A stretch of 64,000 nt of DNA from Mytilus californianus (GCF_021869535.1 NW_026262701.1:50533278-50597277); one strand, 5' to 3'. Positions 36,827 through 51,600 are shown, numbered from the stretch's first letter. Notes: generated by a model from the letters alone, not told the origin. Numbers and translations: made by a program.

Positions 36827-37544
36827 TTAAATTATCAAACAGGTCTAATGCATTGTTTCATGCTTTGAAAAGTACTTTATTTGCACCTTTTCATTGTTCT
36901 TTAAACGTAAATGCACTGACGTATTACATTAAGTCAAAGGAATTTTGCTTTTTCACTCGATAAAACAAGGACACACTCGAAAAAACACGGACATATAAAA
37001 ATGAATTTACTCTCCAAAATGTCCTTTGCAATGCAAAAACAAGAATTTTTGTAAAGTGTCTATATATCTAATAGAAAAACAAAGGATATGGGTATCCATC
37101 CATGACACAAAATCAGTAAATGCTAAGTATCATAGATTCCATGTGCACATTTCTGTTGACATTTGCATTGGTATGTGTATAAAAATGGCTTTAATCTATA
37201 TTTTGGAATAAAGCATTGTAAGGCTAAATTAAACGTTTTTAAAACAAATTAATGTAGGGTTGATGATATCTTTTTATCAAAAATACTAATTTACCTTCTA
37301 TGATCTTGTATATAAGGTTCTAGCATATTTTTTCACGTTTTACCAGAAATGGAAGTCTGTTTGTTTACACTTTTTACTATATTCACTCGAAAAAAAGTGG
37401 TCACACTCGAAAGAATCCGTTCAAATCACTCGAAAAACCACGATCCCAGCCGGACACTATACCTACCGTGATAATCAATACTTGTGACAAATACATACGA
37501 TAAAAAAAAAAAAGATAAATAAAAAAATAAATCGATTTGAATGC

Positions 37545-37548
<4 letters not shown>

Positions 37549-37590
<42 letters not shown>
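37549..37590. repeat. (TA)n microsatellite
   Basis: About 20 TA units between 'gcatatg' and 'taagcaac'. Simple repeat. Confidence 0.9.
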
Positions 37591-37593
<3 letters not shown>

Positions 37594-39314
37594 CAACACT
37601 AAGTAAGAGTCCCCTGTCCTCGGCTCCAAACCAAAAAGTAGCTGACTACAAAGAAAATAAAAATTGGCAGATGGCCTTGACAATTAAAGTTCTTTAATTA
37701 AAAACTCAATTTGATATGGGAACAGCTGTGGAGTTTAAAGAAACAATATTACTAGTCCATTATTTCAAATCTTGTAAGAAATATGCGTCTTCAGCCGTGA
37801 AAACATCTTTAGCAGAAACTAGAAGAGATATGAACTCACGAAACATAAAAAAAGATAAAATAAATTGCTGTATCATAAGTTTTTGAGGTCGCTACCATGA
37901 ATTGGTCGATGTTATGGAATATTTGTTTCATAGATGTCCACGTTTATGTTCCACTTGTTGTAGTCCCCACCCTGTCACCTTTTCTCCATAAATGACATCA
38001 CAGAATGCGAATTATCTTTGAAATTAGTACCACGATGGATGTCACTAGTGTAACAGAAACTGCTGACCCTTCCGAAACACCTGAAATTATTCTCGGGATT
38101 TTGGTGGAATTTGTTTTGCTCAATCTTTAGTTTGTTAGTATTGTTTTGTGAACTGTTGTTTGTTTGTATTGTTTGTGTTGTAAGTCTGTCTTTGTTCGTC
38201 TAACTGATTGCCACATGCCATTTTCTTCAGTAACTCTGTAGTATTTTTCAGACATTAATTATTTTCGGTGTGAGACCGGCACGCATTGTAAAAAACTGTC
38301 TAAAGTCATTTTACAGATACAAAAGGACGTCACTTTATGTGAAACTTATTCTAGAATTGCGAAATATATGAAATAAAAACTCCGTGCACAGAAAACGTAG
38401 ATATATTACTTCTAAGAAAAGGACAATTCACTACTGGAAATTAAAACAAACACGTGTGTCGAACATTATTGTGTTCAACCGCAATATACTCTGATGTTTT
38501 TACTTTTTGAAAGGTGATGAGTAATGTGTCACATTATGTAAGTAAATGCAATATATTGCAAGTCAAAAATGTTGTCTGTCAGTTTAGCCCTGGAGTACAA
38601 AACAACTCACTGAAATCAGTTTGAAACAAGATTCAAACAGCGCCGTATGTATACATTTTCACATTAGATAATGCTGATTTGCAGCAACACAATCTTTTAA
38701 TTTAATTAAAATTTCACACCATTACTGCGTTATACATTAAAGTTATAAAGTGTTTAAGTATACTTAAGAAAATGGATGTGTGACAACGATAATTTCAATT
38801 TAAATCCTGCTAGATATTAATTAGACTTTAGTATTATCCCATGTTAAGACAATTATATCTGCAAGATCAAAATTTTCGTGTCCAGTCAGACTGCAGAGCT
38901 GCTTGTTGCATATAGTCAAATAGAAAGGTAAATATCTAAACTTTTTGAACACAGGCAAATGCTGATGATAAACTGTAAGATAACTTAACACTTACTCCTA
39001 TTTTTGTATCATGATCAGAGTTAACACCAGAAATTGGTGAAACAAATATCCATGAAATCATGATATGTTTTTAGGCATACGTCAGTTGCAGATAGATTAG
39101 TAAATCATTGCAAATTTACATGAATTTATCAAATTTTCCGTTTTTTGTCTGAATTTTAAAAGTTAATAAATTTACACTAGTCGAATTATGGAACCTTAAC
39201 ATGAAATTTTACAAATTGTTTGTAAACATTTGGAATTTGGAATTAAAACTAGTTCGTCTCAAATAGTGTCATGTGCTATATCAAATAACACTGCTATCAT
39301 AATGACTATTTTAG

Positions 39315-39366
39315 ATGTGGGTACTGTCTGTAATCTGGATATGGCTCTCTGTTACTGCTGCTGAAG
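39315..39366 (+). CDS. Signal-peptide exon with start codon
   Basis: ATG at 39315 encodes MWVLSVIWIWLSVTAAE and one base of a Glu codon, ending at donor gtaatg. The hydrophobic core and small residues before the end fit a cleavable signal peptide. The phase-1 end matches the first EGF exon exactly. An in-frame TAG lies immediately upstream (39312-39314), so the start must be at or after this ATG. Confidence 0.75.
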
Positions 39367-42103
39367 GTAATGTGTAATTGAGAGCATAAACATTGCTAAA
39401 TAATATTTACTGAGCGAACAAAGATATGCATCACACATATTTATTTTCCGGATACACAGGCAAAATTTGCTCACGTGAGTTTCACATGAATTTCGCATGA
39501 AATTCATGTGAAAAATTTCACGTGAGATTCACATCAAACGAGCGTATACATGAAACTCACGTGAAAATTTTCATGTGAATTTCACGTGGATTGAGATTCA
39601 CTAGAATCTCATGTAAATTTCATGTGAACTTTACAAAAAAAAAATTGGTATATTTCATGATTTTAATTAAATTTGAAAATTTAGATGTTATTTGAATAAC
39701 TTTATTTTAAAAATTCACGTGAATTTCACGTGAAAAAAATGATTTGATTTTCACATGAAATTCACACGAGTTTCACATGAGATACACGTGAAACTCACAT
39801 GAACTGATTTCACATGAGTTTTACGTATCAGCTCGTTTGAGGTGAAATTCATGTGAATTTCACGTGAGATTCACATGAATTTAAATTCACATGAAATTGA
39901 TGTGAATGAAATTTCCCTGTACGTGTAAAGCAAATGTCTTATTGATCGATCTGACTTAAAACTACCAAAAGGATGGAAGATCCAACTTACTTCTAGTATA
40001 TTTTTTTTTGAAATTGCAATTGGGATGTTTCCAAACTTCAAATTTTAGACGAACAAATACAAAACGCCAATTTCAAAGGCAAATTTCACCTCTATAGGTT
40101 CCAATAATGAATCTTCTGTTAAATGTTTTTAATCATGTTCATTTTCATTTTAAAAGATTTAGATTCGGCCGTAGTCATTTTTTTTAATTTTTAATTTGAA
40201 ATTGAAAACGATGACCAAAAAAAAAGGGTTCAGTTGAACAGAATCCATGTACTCATGTCAGGACCATGGACATGATTATTATATAACATTTGATCTGGGA
40301 CTATTATACTAGTTTAATATTAGTGTAATAGTCCCAGATTTGATAAACTTTTAAACCCATCAAAATATGTTTTACATCTTTTATTTCTTTAACAAGAAAA
40401 AGAAAGACGCGAACCAAACAAATCACAAATAGTCATGTTTATTTTCAGAGCCAGTCAGTGGTTTTTGCAATGGCAATCCGTGTAAGAATAGAGGAAAATG
40501 CATTGCAGATGATCACTCGCACTACTGCGAATGCCTCTTACCGTATTTTGGTGATAACTGTGAAAAGAGTAAGAGTTTATAAGGAACATTCGACGATATC
40601 TAGTGTCAATTAGAAACTGCAAACTAGAGAACAACAGATAGTAGCATGACCCCCTAATAGAAAAAGAAATAATAATGATAGTACATAAAAACCAACAAAT
40701 AAAAATTATACGCAAAATGAAAAATAATTATTACAAAACATTTCTTGCACAACAAATCGTGACTGAAAACTCCAACTCCAAGATTCATCTGATAAAAGAA
40801 ATTAAATGAAAATACACTGTCTAGATATCAACCAATCAAAATCCAAGATTCCTATACAAGGTGTAGACCCACACATTTACACAGTAAGCAAAATACCAGT
40901 CGGCAAATAGCGTTAGATGAATAATGCAGGTTAGTGTATCAATACAGCATATTTAAATAAATTTACCCTATATTAAAATATTTGAAACTTTGATTCCATA
41001 ATTACATCCTCTTGCATGTTGGTATCTGTTAGGTTCAGATCAGTTTCTTTACAAAACAGTTTAATCAATGTATGCTAAATATTATTCAGAATTATTTGAT
41101 ACACTTCTTAATAAATCTAAACATCCAGAAATATAAAAGTTATTGAGAAAAATACCTTGCAAGCTGCAAATAATGCAAACAATGATCGTAATAATGTATC
41201 CTTTTCAGTGACAGATGCAAGTAACAAGAAGGTTCTCATTTTTCTTTTCTATGCACTAACATGCTTTACATACAGGCATATTCAATTCTAAACTATATAA
41301 ATCAATTCATGTGAAGCCAAAATGAGGTGAATGGCATTTTCTTCCCGAAGGGTAGATTTAATGTTGTCTTTCGGGCACAGTTTGACAGAGAGGATGCATG
41401 AATTTCATTTAATCAAGTTTATGTTACTATTGCTATGTTCAGACTTTTATGATTCGATTTCTAATACCTTATTGAGCATATTGTTTTATTCTTTAGTGAG
41501 TTTTTAAAACAAAAGATTCGATGCCACTACTGGTGGACGTTCCATTCCCGATAGTATCACTATCCAAGTAGTCATCACTCTTGTGCTGACATAAGATCTA
41601 ATTAGTTTGATCATTTCTGTGATTTTATGTTCACTAAGGTTTTTCTACCCTATGACAAAGATTTGCCAAAACTGCAACATTTTGGAATTTTTAAGCATTT
41701 AGACTTCGAAATGGGTATCCAACTGTTCTGGTTCAAGCACCACTGATAGATCATGTAGATGTTATGCAAAAGAAATGCTTCTGTGTACTTAAGTGTCATT
41801 CTGGTATATTTGATAGGATCTGTTAGTAATTACATAAAAATATATCTTAATAACATTGAGAAAAAAAATAAACCAAAAACAGTGAAAGAATTTAAGATTT
41901 TGTATTTATTGCAGAAGACATCAACAATTTGTGCGATAACCACCCGTGTGAAAGTGGAGGAAGTTGCTTTCAGTATGATTCTTCATATTACTGTCATTGT
42001 ATTAGTCCGTTTGTTGGAGAACATTGCGACATGGGTAAGTGTTTATAAAAAAAACCCAGAAATATTCACTTAAATGGACGCATCATGTGTAATTGTCACA
42101 AAA

Positions 42104-42162
<59 letters not shown>

Positions 42163-43008
42163 ATTGCTGAAAACCCAAATTTGTAACCACTAGTTTGAAA
42201 AATTATGAAAGGAATAACATCTGCAACATTATATGAAAAACAATCACAAATTCTTCTTATCAATTACTCTTTTAGAATTAGGTCTTAATGATGAGGGTAG
42301 GTTATTGATTCACCAACCGACTGGTACCTACTCTGTATGCCTGCTTGACTGGGATGACAACGATGCATCTGTAGCATGTAGATTTCTGAACAAACCCGGT
42401 AAAGGTGTTGCCTATACGTTACCTCATTTGGAAGATTTTAAAAGACAAAGTTATTTTCTAAATTGCGAAGGTCACGAAGACTCGATCGATCTCTGCCAAG
42501 GACAAAGTGGAGATCATATTGATATTAGGTGTGAAGATCAAGGTGATGCTGCACTGGAGTGTATTGAAGGTATGTAAATACCTACCGCGAGCATTGATGC
42601 TATGAGTTTTACCTACAGAGATAATTTTGTCCAAGCGAACATTTAATTTTCCTCATCTGATGAATATGAAATCTGTAACATTTAGGATTATGATATTGTA
42701 AAGAACACTTTCTCAAGAGTTGGTTGCGGTTGAATTTTTATTTCCATGGCAAACTGCATTTTTCAATACTATTTAGTTTGTATACGATACGCTTAATAAC
42801 ATTTAAAAAAAAAAACAGTGAAAGAATATAAGATTTTGTATTTATTGCAGAAGACTTCAACGAATTGTGCGATAACCACCCGTGTGAAAATGGAGGAAGT
42901 TGCTTTCAGTATGATTCTTCATATTACTGTCATTGTATTAGTCCGTTTGTTGGAGAACATTGTGACGTGGGTAAGTGTTTATAAAAAATATGTGTAATTG
43001 TCTCAGAA

Positions 43009-43053
<45 letters not shown>

Positions 43054-44241
43054 ATTGCTGAAAGCCGAAATTTGTAACCAACAGTTTGAAATTTTTTTAA
43101 AGGAATAACATCTGCAACATTATATGAAAAAACAATCACAAATTCTTCTTATCTATTACTCTTTTAGAATTAAGTCTTAATGATGAGGGTAGGTTATTGA
43201 TTCACCAACCGACTGGTACCTACTCTGTATGTCTGCTTGACTGGGATGACAATGATGCATCTGTAGCATGTAGATTTCTGAACAAACCCGGTAAAGGTGT
43301 TGCCTATACGTTACCTCATTTGGAAGATTTTAAAAGACAAAGTTATTTGCTAAATTGCGAAGGTCACGAAGACTCGATCGATCTCTGCCAAGGACAAAGT
43401 GGAGATGATATTGATATAAGGTGTGAAGATCAAGGTGATGCTGCACTGGAGTGTATTGAAGGTATGTAAATACCTACCGCGAGCATTGATGCTATGAGTT
43501 TTACCTACAGAGATAATTTTGTCCAAGCGAACATTTAATTTTCCTCATCTGATGAATATGAAACCTGTTACATTTAGGATTATGATATTTTAAAGAACAC
43601 TTTCTCAAGAGTTGGTTGCGGTTGAATTTTTATTTCCATGGCAAACTGCATTTTTCAATACTATTTAGTTTGTATACGATACGCTTTCTTATTTATCTAA
43701 TATATGTTCTCTATAATGTTTTGTTTTATTCAAGAATTATACATTTGCAACACCCATTTGCAGAACAAATTTACTTTGAAGTTTTCTGAAGTAATCACTC
43801 CTGTGACGACATGAGATATAATTGAATTGATCATGTCTGTGATTTTGTGTTCACTAAGGGTTTTCTACCCTATGACAAAGATTTACTAAAATTGCAACAT
43901 TTTGCAATTTTTTAGCACCGCTGATAGATACTATGAGTGTCAGTCTGGTATATTTGATAGGATCTGTTAGTAATTACATAAAACTATATCTTAATAACTT
44001 TGAAAAAAAACCCCAAAACAGTGAAAAAATTTAAGATTTTGTATTTATTGCAGAAGACATCAACGATTTGTGCGATAACCACCCGTGTGAAAATGGAGGA
44101 AGTTGCTTTCAGTATGATTCTTCATATTACTGTCAATGTATTAGTCCGTTTGTTGGAGAACATTGTGACATGGGTAAGTGTTTATAAAAAAACCCAGAAA
44201 TATTCAATTAAATAGACGCATCATGTGTAATTGTCTCAGAA

Positions 44242-44296
<55 letters not shown>

Positions 44297-45563
44297 ATTG
44301 CTGAAAGCCGAAATTTGTAACAAACAGTTTGAAATATTTTTAAAGGAATAACATCTGCAACATTATATGAAAAAACAATCACAAATTCTTCTTATCTATT
44401 ACTCTTTTAGAATTAAGTTTTAATGATGAGGGTAGGTTATTGATTCACCAACCGACTGGTACCTACTCTGTATGCCTGCTTGACTGGGATGACAATGATG
44501 CATCTGTAGCATGTAGATTTCTGAACAAACCCGGTAAAGGTGTTGCCTATACGTTACCTCATTTGGAAGATTTTAAAAGACAAAGTTATTTGCTAAATTG
44601 CGAAGGTCACGAAGACTCGATCGATCTCTGCCAAGGACAAAGTGGAGATCATATTGATATAAGGTGTGAAGATCAAGGTGATGCTGCACTGGAGTGTATT
44701 GAAGGTATGTAAATACCTACCACGAGCATTGATGCTATTAGTTTTACCTACAGAGATAATGTTGTCCAAACGAACATTTAATTTTCCTCATCTGATGAAT
44801 ATGAAACCTGTTACATTTAAGATTATGATATTTTAAAGAACACTTTCTCAAGAGTTGGTTGCGGTTGAAATTTTATTGCCATAGCAAACTGCATTTTTCA
44901 ATACTATTTAGTTTGTATACGATACGCTTTCTTATTTATCTAATATATGTTCTCTATAATGTTTTGTTTTATTCAAGAATTATACATTTGCAACACCCAT
45001 TTGCAGAACAAATTTACTTTGAAGTTTTTGAAGTAATCACTCCTGCGACGACATAAGATATAATTGATTTGATCATTTCTGTGATTTTGTGTTCACTAAG
45101 GGTTTTCTACCCTATGACAAAGATTTGCCAAAACTGCAACATTTGGAAATTTTAAGCATTTTGACTTCGAAATGGGTATCTAACTGTTCTGGTTCGAGTT
45201 CCGCTGATAGATCATGTAGATGTTATGTAAAAGAAATGCTTCTGTGTACTTAAGTGTCAGTCCGGTATATTTGACAGGATCTGTTAGTAATTACATAAAT
45301 CTATATCTTAAAAACATTGAAAAGAAACAAAAAAAAAACAGTGAAAGAATTTAAGATTTTGTATTTATTGCAGAAGACATCAACGATTTGTGCGATAACC
45401 ACACGTGTGAGAATGGAGGAAGTTGCTATCAGTATGATGCTTCATATTACTGTCATTGTATTAGTCCGTTTGTTGGAGAACATTGTGACATGGGTAAGTG
45501 TTTATAAATAAAAAACAAGAAATATTCCTTTTAATGGACGCATCATGTGTAATTGTCTCAGAA

Positions 45564-45620
<57 letters not shown>

Positions 45621-48600
45621 ATTGCTGAAAACCCAAATTTGTAACCAACAGTTTGAAAAATTATGAAAGGAATAACATCTGCAACATTATATGAAAAACA
45701 ATCACAAATTCTTCTTATCAATTACTCTTTTAGAATTAGGTCTCAATGATGAGGGTAGGTTATTGATTCACCAACCGACTGGTACCTACTCTGTATGCCT
45801 GCTTGACTGGGATGACAATGATGCATCTGTAGCATGTAGATTTCTGAACAAACCCGGTAAAGGTGTTGCCTATACGTTACCTCATTTGGAAGATTTTAAA
45901 AGACAAAGTTATTTGCTAAATTGCGAAGGTCACGAAGACTCGATCGATCTCTGCCAAGGACAAAGTGGAGATCATATTGATATAAGGTGTGAAGATCAAG
46001 GTGATGCTGCACTGGAGTGTATTGAAGGTATGTAAATACCTACCACGAGCATTGATGCTATTAGTTTTACCTTCAGAGATAATTTTGTTCAAACGAACAT
46101 TTAATTTTCCTCATCTGATGAATATGAAATCTGTAACATTTAGGATTATGATATTTTAAAGAACACTTTCTCAAGAGTTGGTTGCGGTTGAATTTTTATT
46201 TCCATGGCAAACTGCATTTTTCAATACTATTTAGTTTGTATACGATACGCTTTCTTATTTATCTAATATATGTTCTCTATAATGTTTTGTTTTATTCAAG
46301 AATTATACATTTGCAACACCCATTTGCAGAACAAATTTACTTTGAAGTTTTCTGAAGTTATCACTCCTGTGACGACATGAGATATAATTGAATTGATCAT
46401 GTCTGTGATTTTGTGTTCACTAAGGGTTTTCTACCCTATGACAAAGATTTGCTAAAATTGCAACATTTTGCAATTTTTTAGCACCGCTGATAGATACTAT
46501 GTAAAAGAAATGCTTCTGTGTACTTAAGTGTCAGTCTGGTATATTTGATAGGATCTGTAGAAATTACATAAAAATATATCTTAATAACATTTAAAAAAAA
46601 AAACAGTGAAAAAATTTAAGATTTTGTATTTATTGCAGAAGACATCAACGATTTGTGCGATAACCACCCGTGTGAAAATGGAGGAAGTTGCTTTCAGTAT
46701 GATTCTTCATATTACTGTCATTGTATTAGTCCGTTTGTTGGAGAACATTGTGACATGGGTAAGTGTTTATAACAAAAAACAGAAATATTCCTTTAAATGG
46801 ACGCATCATGTGTAATTGTCTCAGAAAGGAGAGAGAGAGAGAGAGAGAGAGATCTATTGCTGAAAGCCGAAATTTGTAACCAACAGTTTAAAATTTTTTT
46901 TAAAGGAATAACATCTGCAACATTATATGAAAAAACAATCACAAATTCTTCTTATCTATTACTCTTTTAGAATTAAGTCTTAATGATGAGGGTAGGTTAT
47001 TGATTCACCAACCGACTGGTACCTACTCTGTATGTCTGCTTGACTGGGATGACAATGATGCATCTGTAGCATGTAGATTTCTGAACAAACCCGGTAAAGG
47101 TGTTGCCTATATGTTACCTCATTTGGAAGATTTTAAAAGACAAAGTTATTTGCTAAATTGCGAAGGTCACGAAGACTCGATCGATCTCTGCCAAGGACAA
47201 AGTGGAGATCATATTGATATAAGGTGTGAAAATCAAGGTGATGCTGCATTGGAGTGTATTGAAGGTATGTAAATACCTACCACGAGCACTGAAGTTATGA
47301 GTTTTTACCTACAGAGATAATTTTGTCCAAACGAACATTTAATTTTCTTCATCTGATGAATAGAAAATCTGTAAGTCAACATTTAAGATTATGATATTTT
47401 AAAGAAGACTTTCTTAAGAGTTGGTTGCGGTTGAATTTTTATTTCCATGGCAAACTGCATTTTTCAATACTATTTAGTTTGTATACGATACGCTTTCTTA
47501 TTTATCTAATATATGTTCTCTATAATGTTTTGTTTTATTCAAGAATTATACATTTGCAAAACCCATTTGCAGAACAAATTTACTTTGAAGTTTTCTGAAG
47601 TTATCACTCCTGTGACGACATGAGATATAATTGAATTGATCATGTCTGTGGTTTTGTGTTCACTAAGGGTTTTCTACCCTATGACAAAGATTTGCTAAAA
47701 TTGCAACATTTTGCAATTTTTTAGCAACGCTGATAGATACTATGTAAAAGAAATGCTTCCGTGCACTTAAGTGTCATTTAACTGCAATATTTGATAGGAT
47801 CTGTTAGTAATTACTTAAAACTATATCGTATTAGTAATTAATGTTCCTCATCTGATGAATAGGAAATCTATAGGATTATTTTATGTTTAATTGTAAAACT
47901 TTTTAAGATTTGTTTCTTTGAGAGATATAAAAGATTTTGAAGAAACTTTAACCTTGTATTATTTTAAAAACCTAATCAAATTATTTTTCAAAAACCCTTT
48001 TTTATTAAGATTTAATCCTTTAGAAAGGCAAAGTGATTTTGCTAATGTAAGACTCCTAATGTATTTATAAGTCAGTCCATAGAATCTCAATGAAACATAA
48101 GCTCGTGCGAACGTTTTAAACTGACAAGTATAGTGAGTAATCAAATATGTATATTATATTTATATTTATATAAAATATATATGCTTTGTCTCAAATTTAG
48201 TCCAACAATGTTAGCAAATATTTTGTTCTTTCCTCAGCGGGATCGGAACCCCTGCTTCTGTGACATCTTGGTAACACCTCATGCACTATATCCAGCGCCA
48301 TAGACCACTCGGCCAACTAGGCTATATAAAATAAAGCTTTCGTTAGTAAATATATAGTGTATATATATATATATATATATACAAGCATGAGTAATGGATG
48401 GACGTATAACCAAAATTCACAAAGAACAGCCAAAATTAAACCGATTAAAATTACCGTATATGAATTGTATAAAGCATAGTAGTATACCACCGTTAATGTA
48501 AATATCCAACTATATTTAAAGACAAATATGGGAATAAAAACAATTGGAATCGCTTACACGTAGAACAGAGTGAGACAAGTGTTAACATCTTCTGCTTTTA

Positions 48601-51600
48601 TTTGTCATTCGGTTCTATGTGTGGGTAATTCCCCAGAAACCATTGTAAACATGAAAGACGCAAACAAATTGGTTCATGCAGTTATTAATGACATGTCGTT
48701 TTAAATATTGGTTAATCCAAATAATTATTAAAAATAAATTTAACAATACTAATGATGATCGGAAATCTTTCATTTCGAGAAAGGTATACTTTGAGTACAT
48801 AGATAATAATGAATAATATAAGCGATAGGGCCATACATAGAGATATATGAAAATGAATTGTCACGTAATAGACCAATCTGTTGTTTTGCCTATAAATCTT
48901 ATTATAGAAAGATGTGACCAGTTATTTGAGGACTCTGTCTTCTTCTGTAACGAGTCATTGTTCCACTGTTCTGTTTGAATCTATTTTGCTCATAAAGATA
49001 TGGTTCATTATTCCTGTTATGTACATGAATTTGTTTGCATAAAGATAACCAACATACATCTATTTAGTATTAAGCATTACATTAAATCGGCATTTTAACT
49101 TGGGAATATATCATATGACAAAAAGCCTGCTTTCACTGAAATTGTATTTCTTCAGAGGAAATGTTAGCAGATTATTTGGGATGCTATAAAGATGATACAA
49201 ACCGTATCCTTGACAACCTACACAATCATCAATTGATGAACATAGAAATGTGCCAAGGAATTTGTGAGGGATATGCGTACTTTGGTCTTCAGGTCAGATG
49301 TATTCTTTGTATAAACTATTCCTTAAAAGTCATTTACATCGTTATGACTCTTCCTAGGGTTAACATTTTAAATATAGTAGGAATCTACGATTCTATATTC
49401 TATAGACTATACTGATACATATAAGCTGTATTGCTTTTGGAATTAAAAAAAAAAAAAAAAAACCAGAAAGGATTCAATTATGAATATGCGATTAATTTTG
49501 TATTTCAACATATGCATTTTCGTGCTACTGCACGGGGGGTCCTTCTGTGGGGATGTTAAAACTGTGCAATGCTTGCAACGGCTTAATTTTGAATGTCATG
49601 TGGGATTAAATTTCTTTAATCATTAGCCTTGTTATTATTTAAAGTTATGGGTTCGGTGTCTTATTTAGTTATTGGAATCTTGAATATTTGATTTTTTGGG
49701 GTTAGGTAAATCAGTTCCGTTCTCGGGTATGAAGTATTTGAAATATTTTGAGGGATACTAGATGGTATAATGTCTACTGATATTGTATAAAAAAATTAAA
49801 ACACATTTTTGGCAGAATCAACATAGTTAACTTCGTTCATGGTGAAAATTAGGACAATGTCAAGAGTAGTATACCGATGTTAAAATAATTTGCCTTTTGT
49901 TGTTATTATATATTTCAGTTTCATTTCGAATGTTATTGTGGGAATTCTTTGGGAGATCCAGATGTTTACGAAAAGAGACCCGAAGAAGAATGTAACATAA
50001 CTTGTGCTGGCAACGAACGACAAATTTGTGGAGGTGAATGGAGAATTTCTGTTTATCAAGGTCACAGTGGTAATTGTTTTAATGGTTTGATCTCATTTCT
50101 GTTAATAGAAAAAATAAGTTGTAAGTTTGATTCGTATATAAGATATACAATTTCTAAAGTATTACACATTTTGATCGTGACAACATTGATTATATTTTTA
50201 TTAAGCTATTTTTGTCCTGAATTCTAAAGGAAAACATCGAAAGTTAAGTTATTATTATCATTATAATCATTTTATATTACTTTTAATTTTATTCTGAAAA
50301 CGGATATTCAATACATAAAATTGGTAAGGCTAATGTTTTTTTTTGGGACCGCGGTGGCCAAGTGGCCATAGTAGTCAAACGACTGTATCACTAGCCTGTC
50401 ATCACTGACAATCTTAGTTGACTAGGATTATCAGTTTTCCTACCAAAGGTCGGTGATCCTCTCCGTGCACTCCGGCTTCCTCCATCAATTAAATCTGACC
50501 GCCACAATTGTGCTGAAAGTGCCGTAAGACACCAATCTATCAAGCAATCAATGATTTGTTTTGATTTATGCCACTGGTGGGTAATTTTGACTATCAATTC
50601 ATCCATTCAAGTGGAACCCCCAGCATTCAAAATGTAGAAATATTTTCTAGTAGGAAGTAAAACAGACATCCAGAACTGTCAAAATAAAAGACTTGCATAT
50701 ATTATAAAATAAATTAATCATGAGTTAATCGAAATGGAAGACAGGAGGTGATATGACAGTACACAATATTCTTCTTTGTAAAAATATATGTTTCTTTTGT
50801 ACTTACGGATAAATATTTGAGTGTCTTGAATAAAGACAAGTTTTAGAATAGAAATATATAGTCGAACGATATTGCATTTCTAGAATGATGTATGAGTTAT
50901 ATATAAATAATCATATATAATGAAACAAAGCTTGAAATCCAACGAGGAAAGTCGAGAAATATTAAGATAAATGGCACATGTTAGCGCCAAGAGGCAGACA
51001 TATATACCTTTTTCTCTATGTAGTTTAAACATATTTTGTTTGGAAAATATCGCAAAAAGAATTAGACACAAGCTGGTCCAACTTATACCTTCTTCTCCTA
51101 AGATACAATATTAATCAATAGAATTTCAAAGCATGCAAACATCAAATTCATTATTACATAATTCTAAATTCCCTAAATATCCCTTAAATATATAGTGTAC
51201 TGCTCCAAAACTCTAATTACAATTTCACATCTAAGAATTCTTTAAAGTTTACAATCTTTTAACAACGAATGACAAGTATCTAAGTATGATTTAGTCTTTT
51301 AAGCTGTTCTATATGTTCGGTCCTTTCTTTTAGCCTTGTTATATATTATTAAGAATTCAATGCTATTTCGAAATGACAGAAAATAACAAATCACATTCAG
51401 CAAGAAGCGCGCAAATCAAATATTATAAAATCATATATTTCCAAATTTCCAAAAATAAAATATATCTGCTATTATGATCTTGAATTCGAATGTAAATCGT
51501 TAAGCACAAAACTTCAGCAGTCATCGTTCAGTGATGTGAAAGCAGTATTGGTCAACGTGTAATCAATTGTTTGGCATAAATAAGATGTCGATTTCAGCTA

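Larger units (their letters stand above)
35120..37470. mobile_element. 2.35-kb element with inverted 'tatagtgtccgg' ends
   Basis: The left end 'gggtatagtgtccgg' (35126-35140) and right end (37451-37465) are inverted copies. The arms continue with arrays of TCGAGTG motifs next to T-runs (about 35140-35200 and, inverted, 37383-37440; two more inverted copies near 36956-36986). No convincing ORF, so it is non-autonomous. Two unrelated hairpins are nested inside (36118-36240 and 36705-36826). Confidence 0.65.
29281..39314. other. Intergenic region between the two host genes
   Basis: After the SLC37 3' UTR, no protein-coding gene was supported. The region holds a repeat fragment at 31840-32000 ('gtcagctataaagggccccc'), a 'agctcacctggtccacaggg' repeat from 32380 to about 32960, a mussel repeat at 34265-34590, the 2.35-kb inverted-end element at 35120-37470, an (AAT) run at 35850-35875 and a (TA) run at 37549-37590. 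The last 1.7 kb before the EGF/SRCR gene is low in recognisable repeats and presumably holds its promoter, but no TATA box or other motif could be assigned. Confidence 0.5.
39367..40448. other. Intron 1, with two inverted-repeat elements
   Basis: This 1.1-kb intron holds the CACGTG-dense foldback at 39456-39922 and a 47-bp hairpin at 40293-40339. The rest is AT-rich without recognised features. Confidence 0.6.

Noticed and set aside
41207-41218. 12-base in-frame micro-exon between the first EGF and the array
   Set aside because: It fits splice phase by chance as easily as by function and resembles only the first bases of an EGF exon; not included in the gene model.
41759-42073. Open frames overlapping the EGF exons (for example TSTICAITTRVKVEEV type, also at 44000, 45317, 46606)
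   Set aside because: They are the wrong frame of the EGF exons and run through the splice sites; the frame with six EGF cysteines is the coding one.
42930-43139. Reverse-strand frames rich in Ser-Leu repeats (also 45461-45721, 57833-58015)
   Set aside because: These are translations of the (GA)n microsatellite on the opposite strand.
48236-48332. A real tRNA-Leu gene
   Set aside because: A-box and B-box are recognisable but acceptor-stem pairing is missing and the second copy is truncated; a SINE head fits better.
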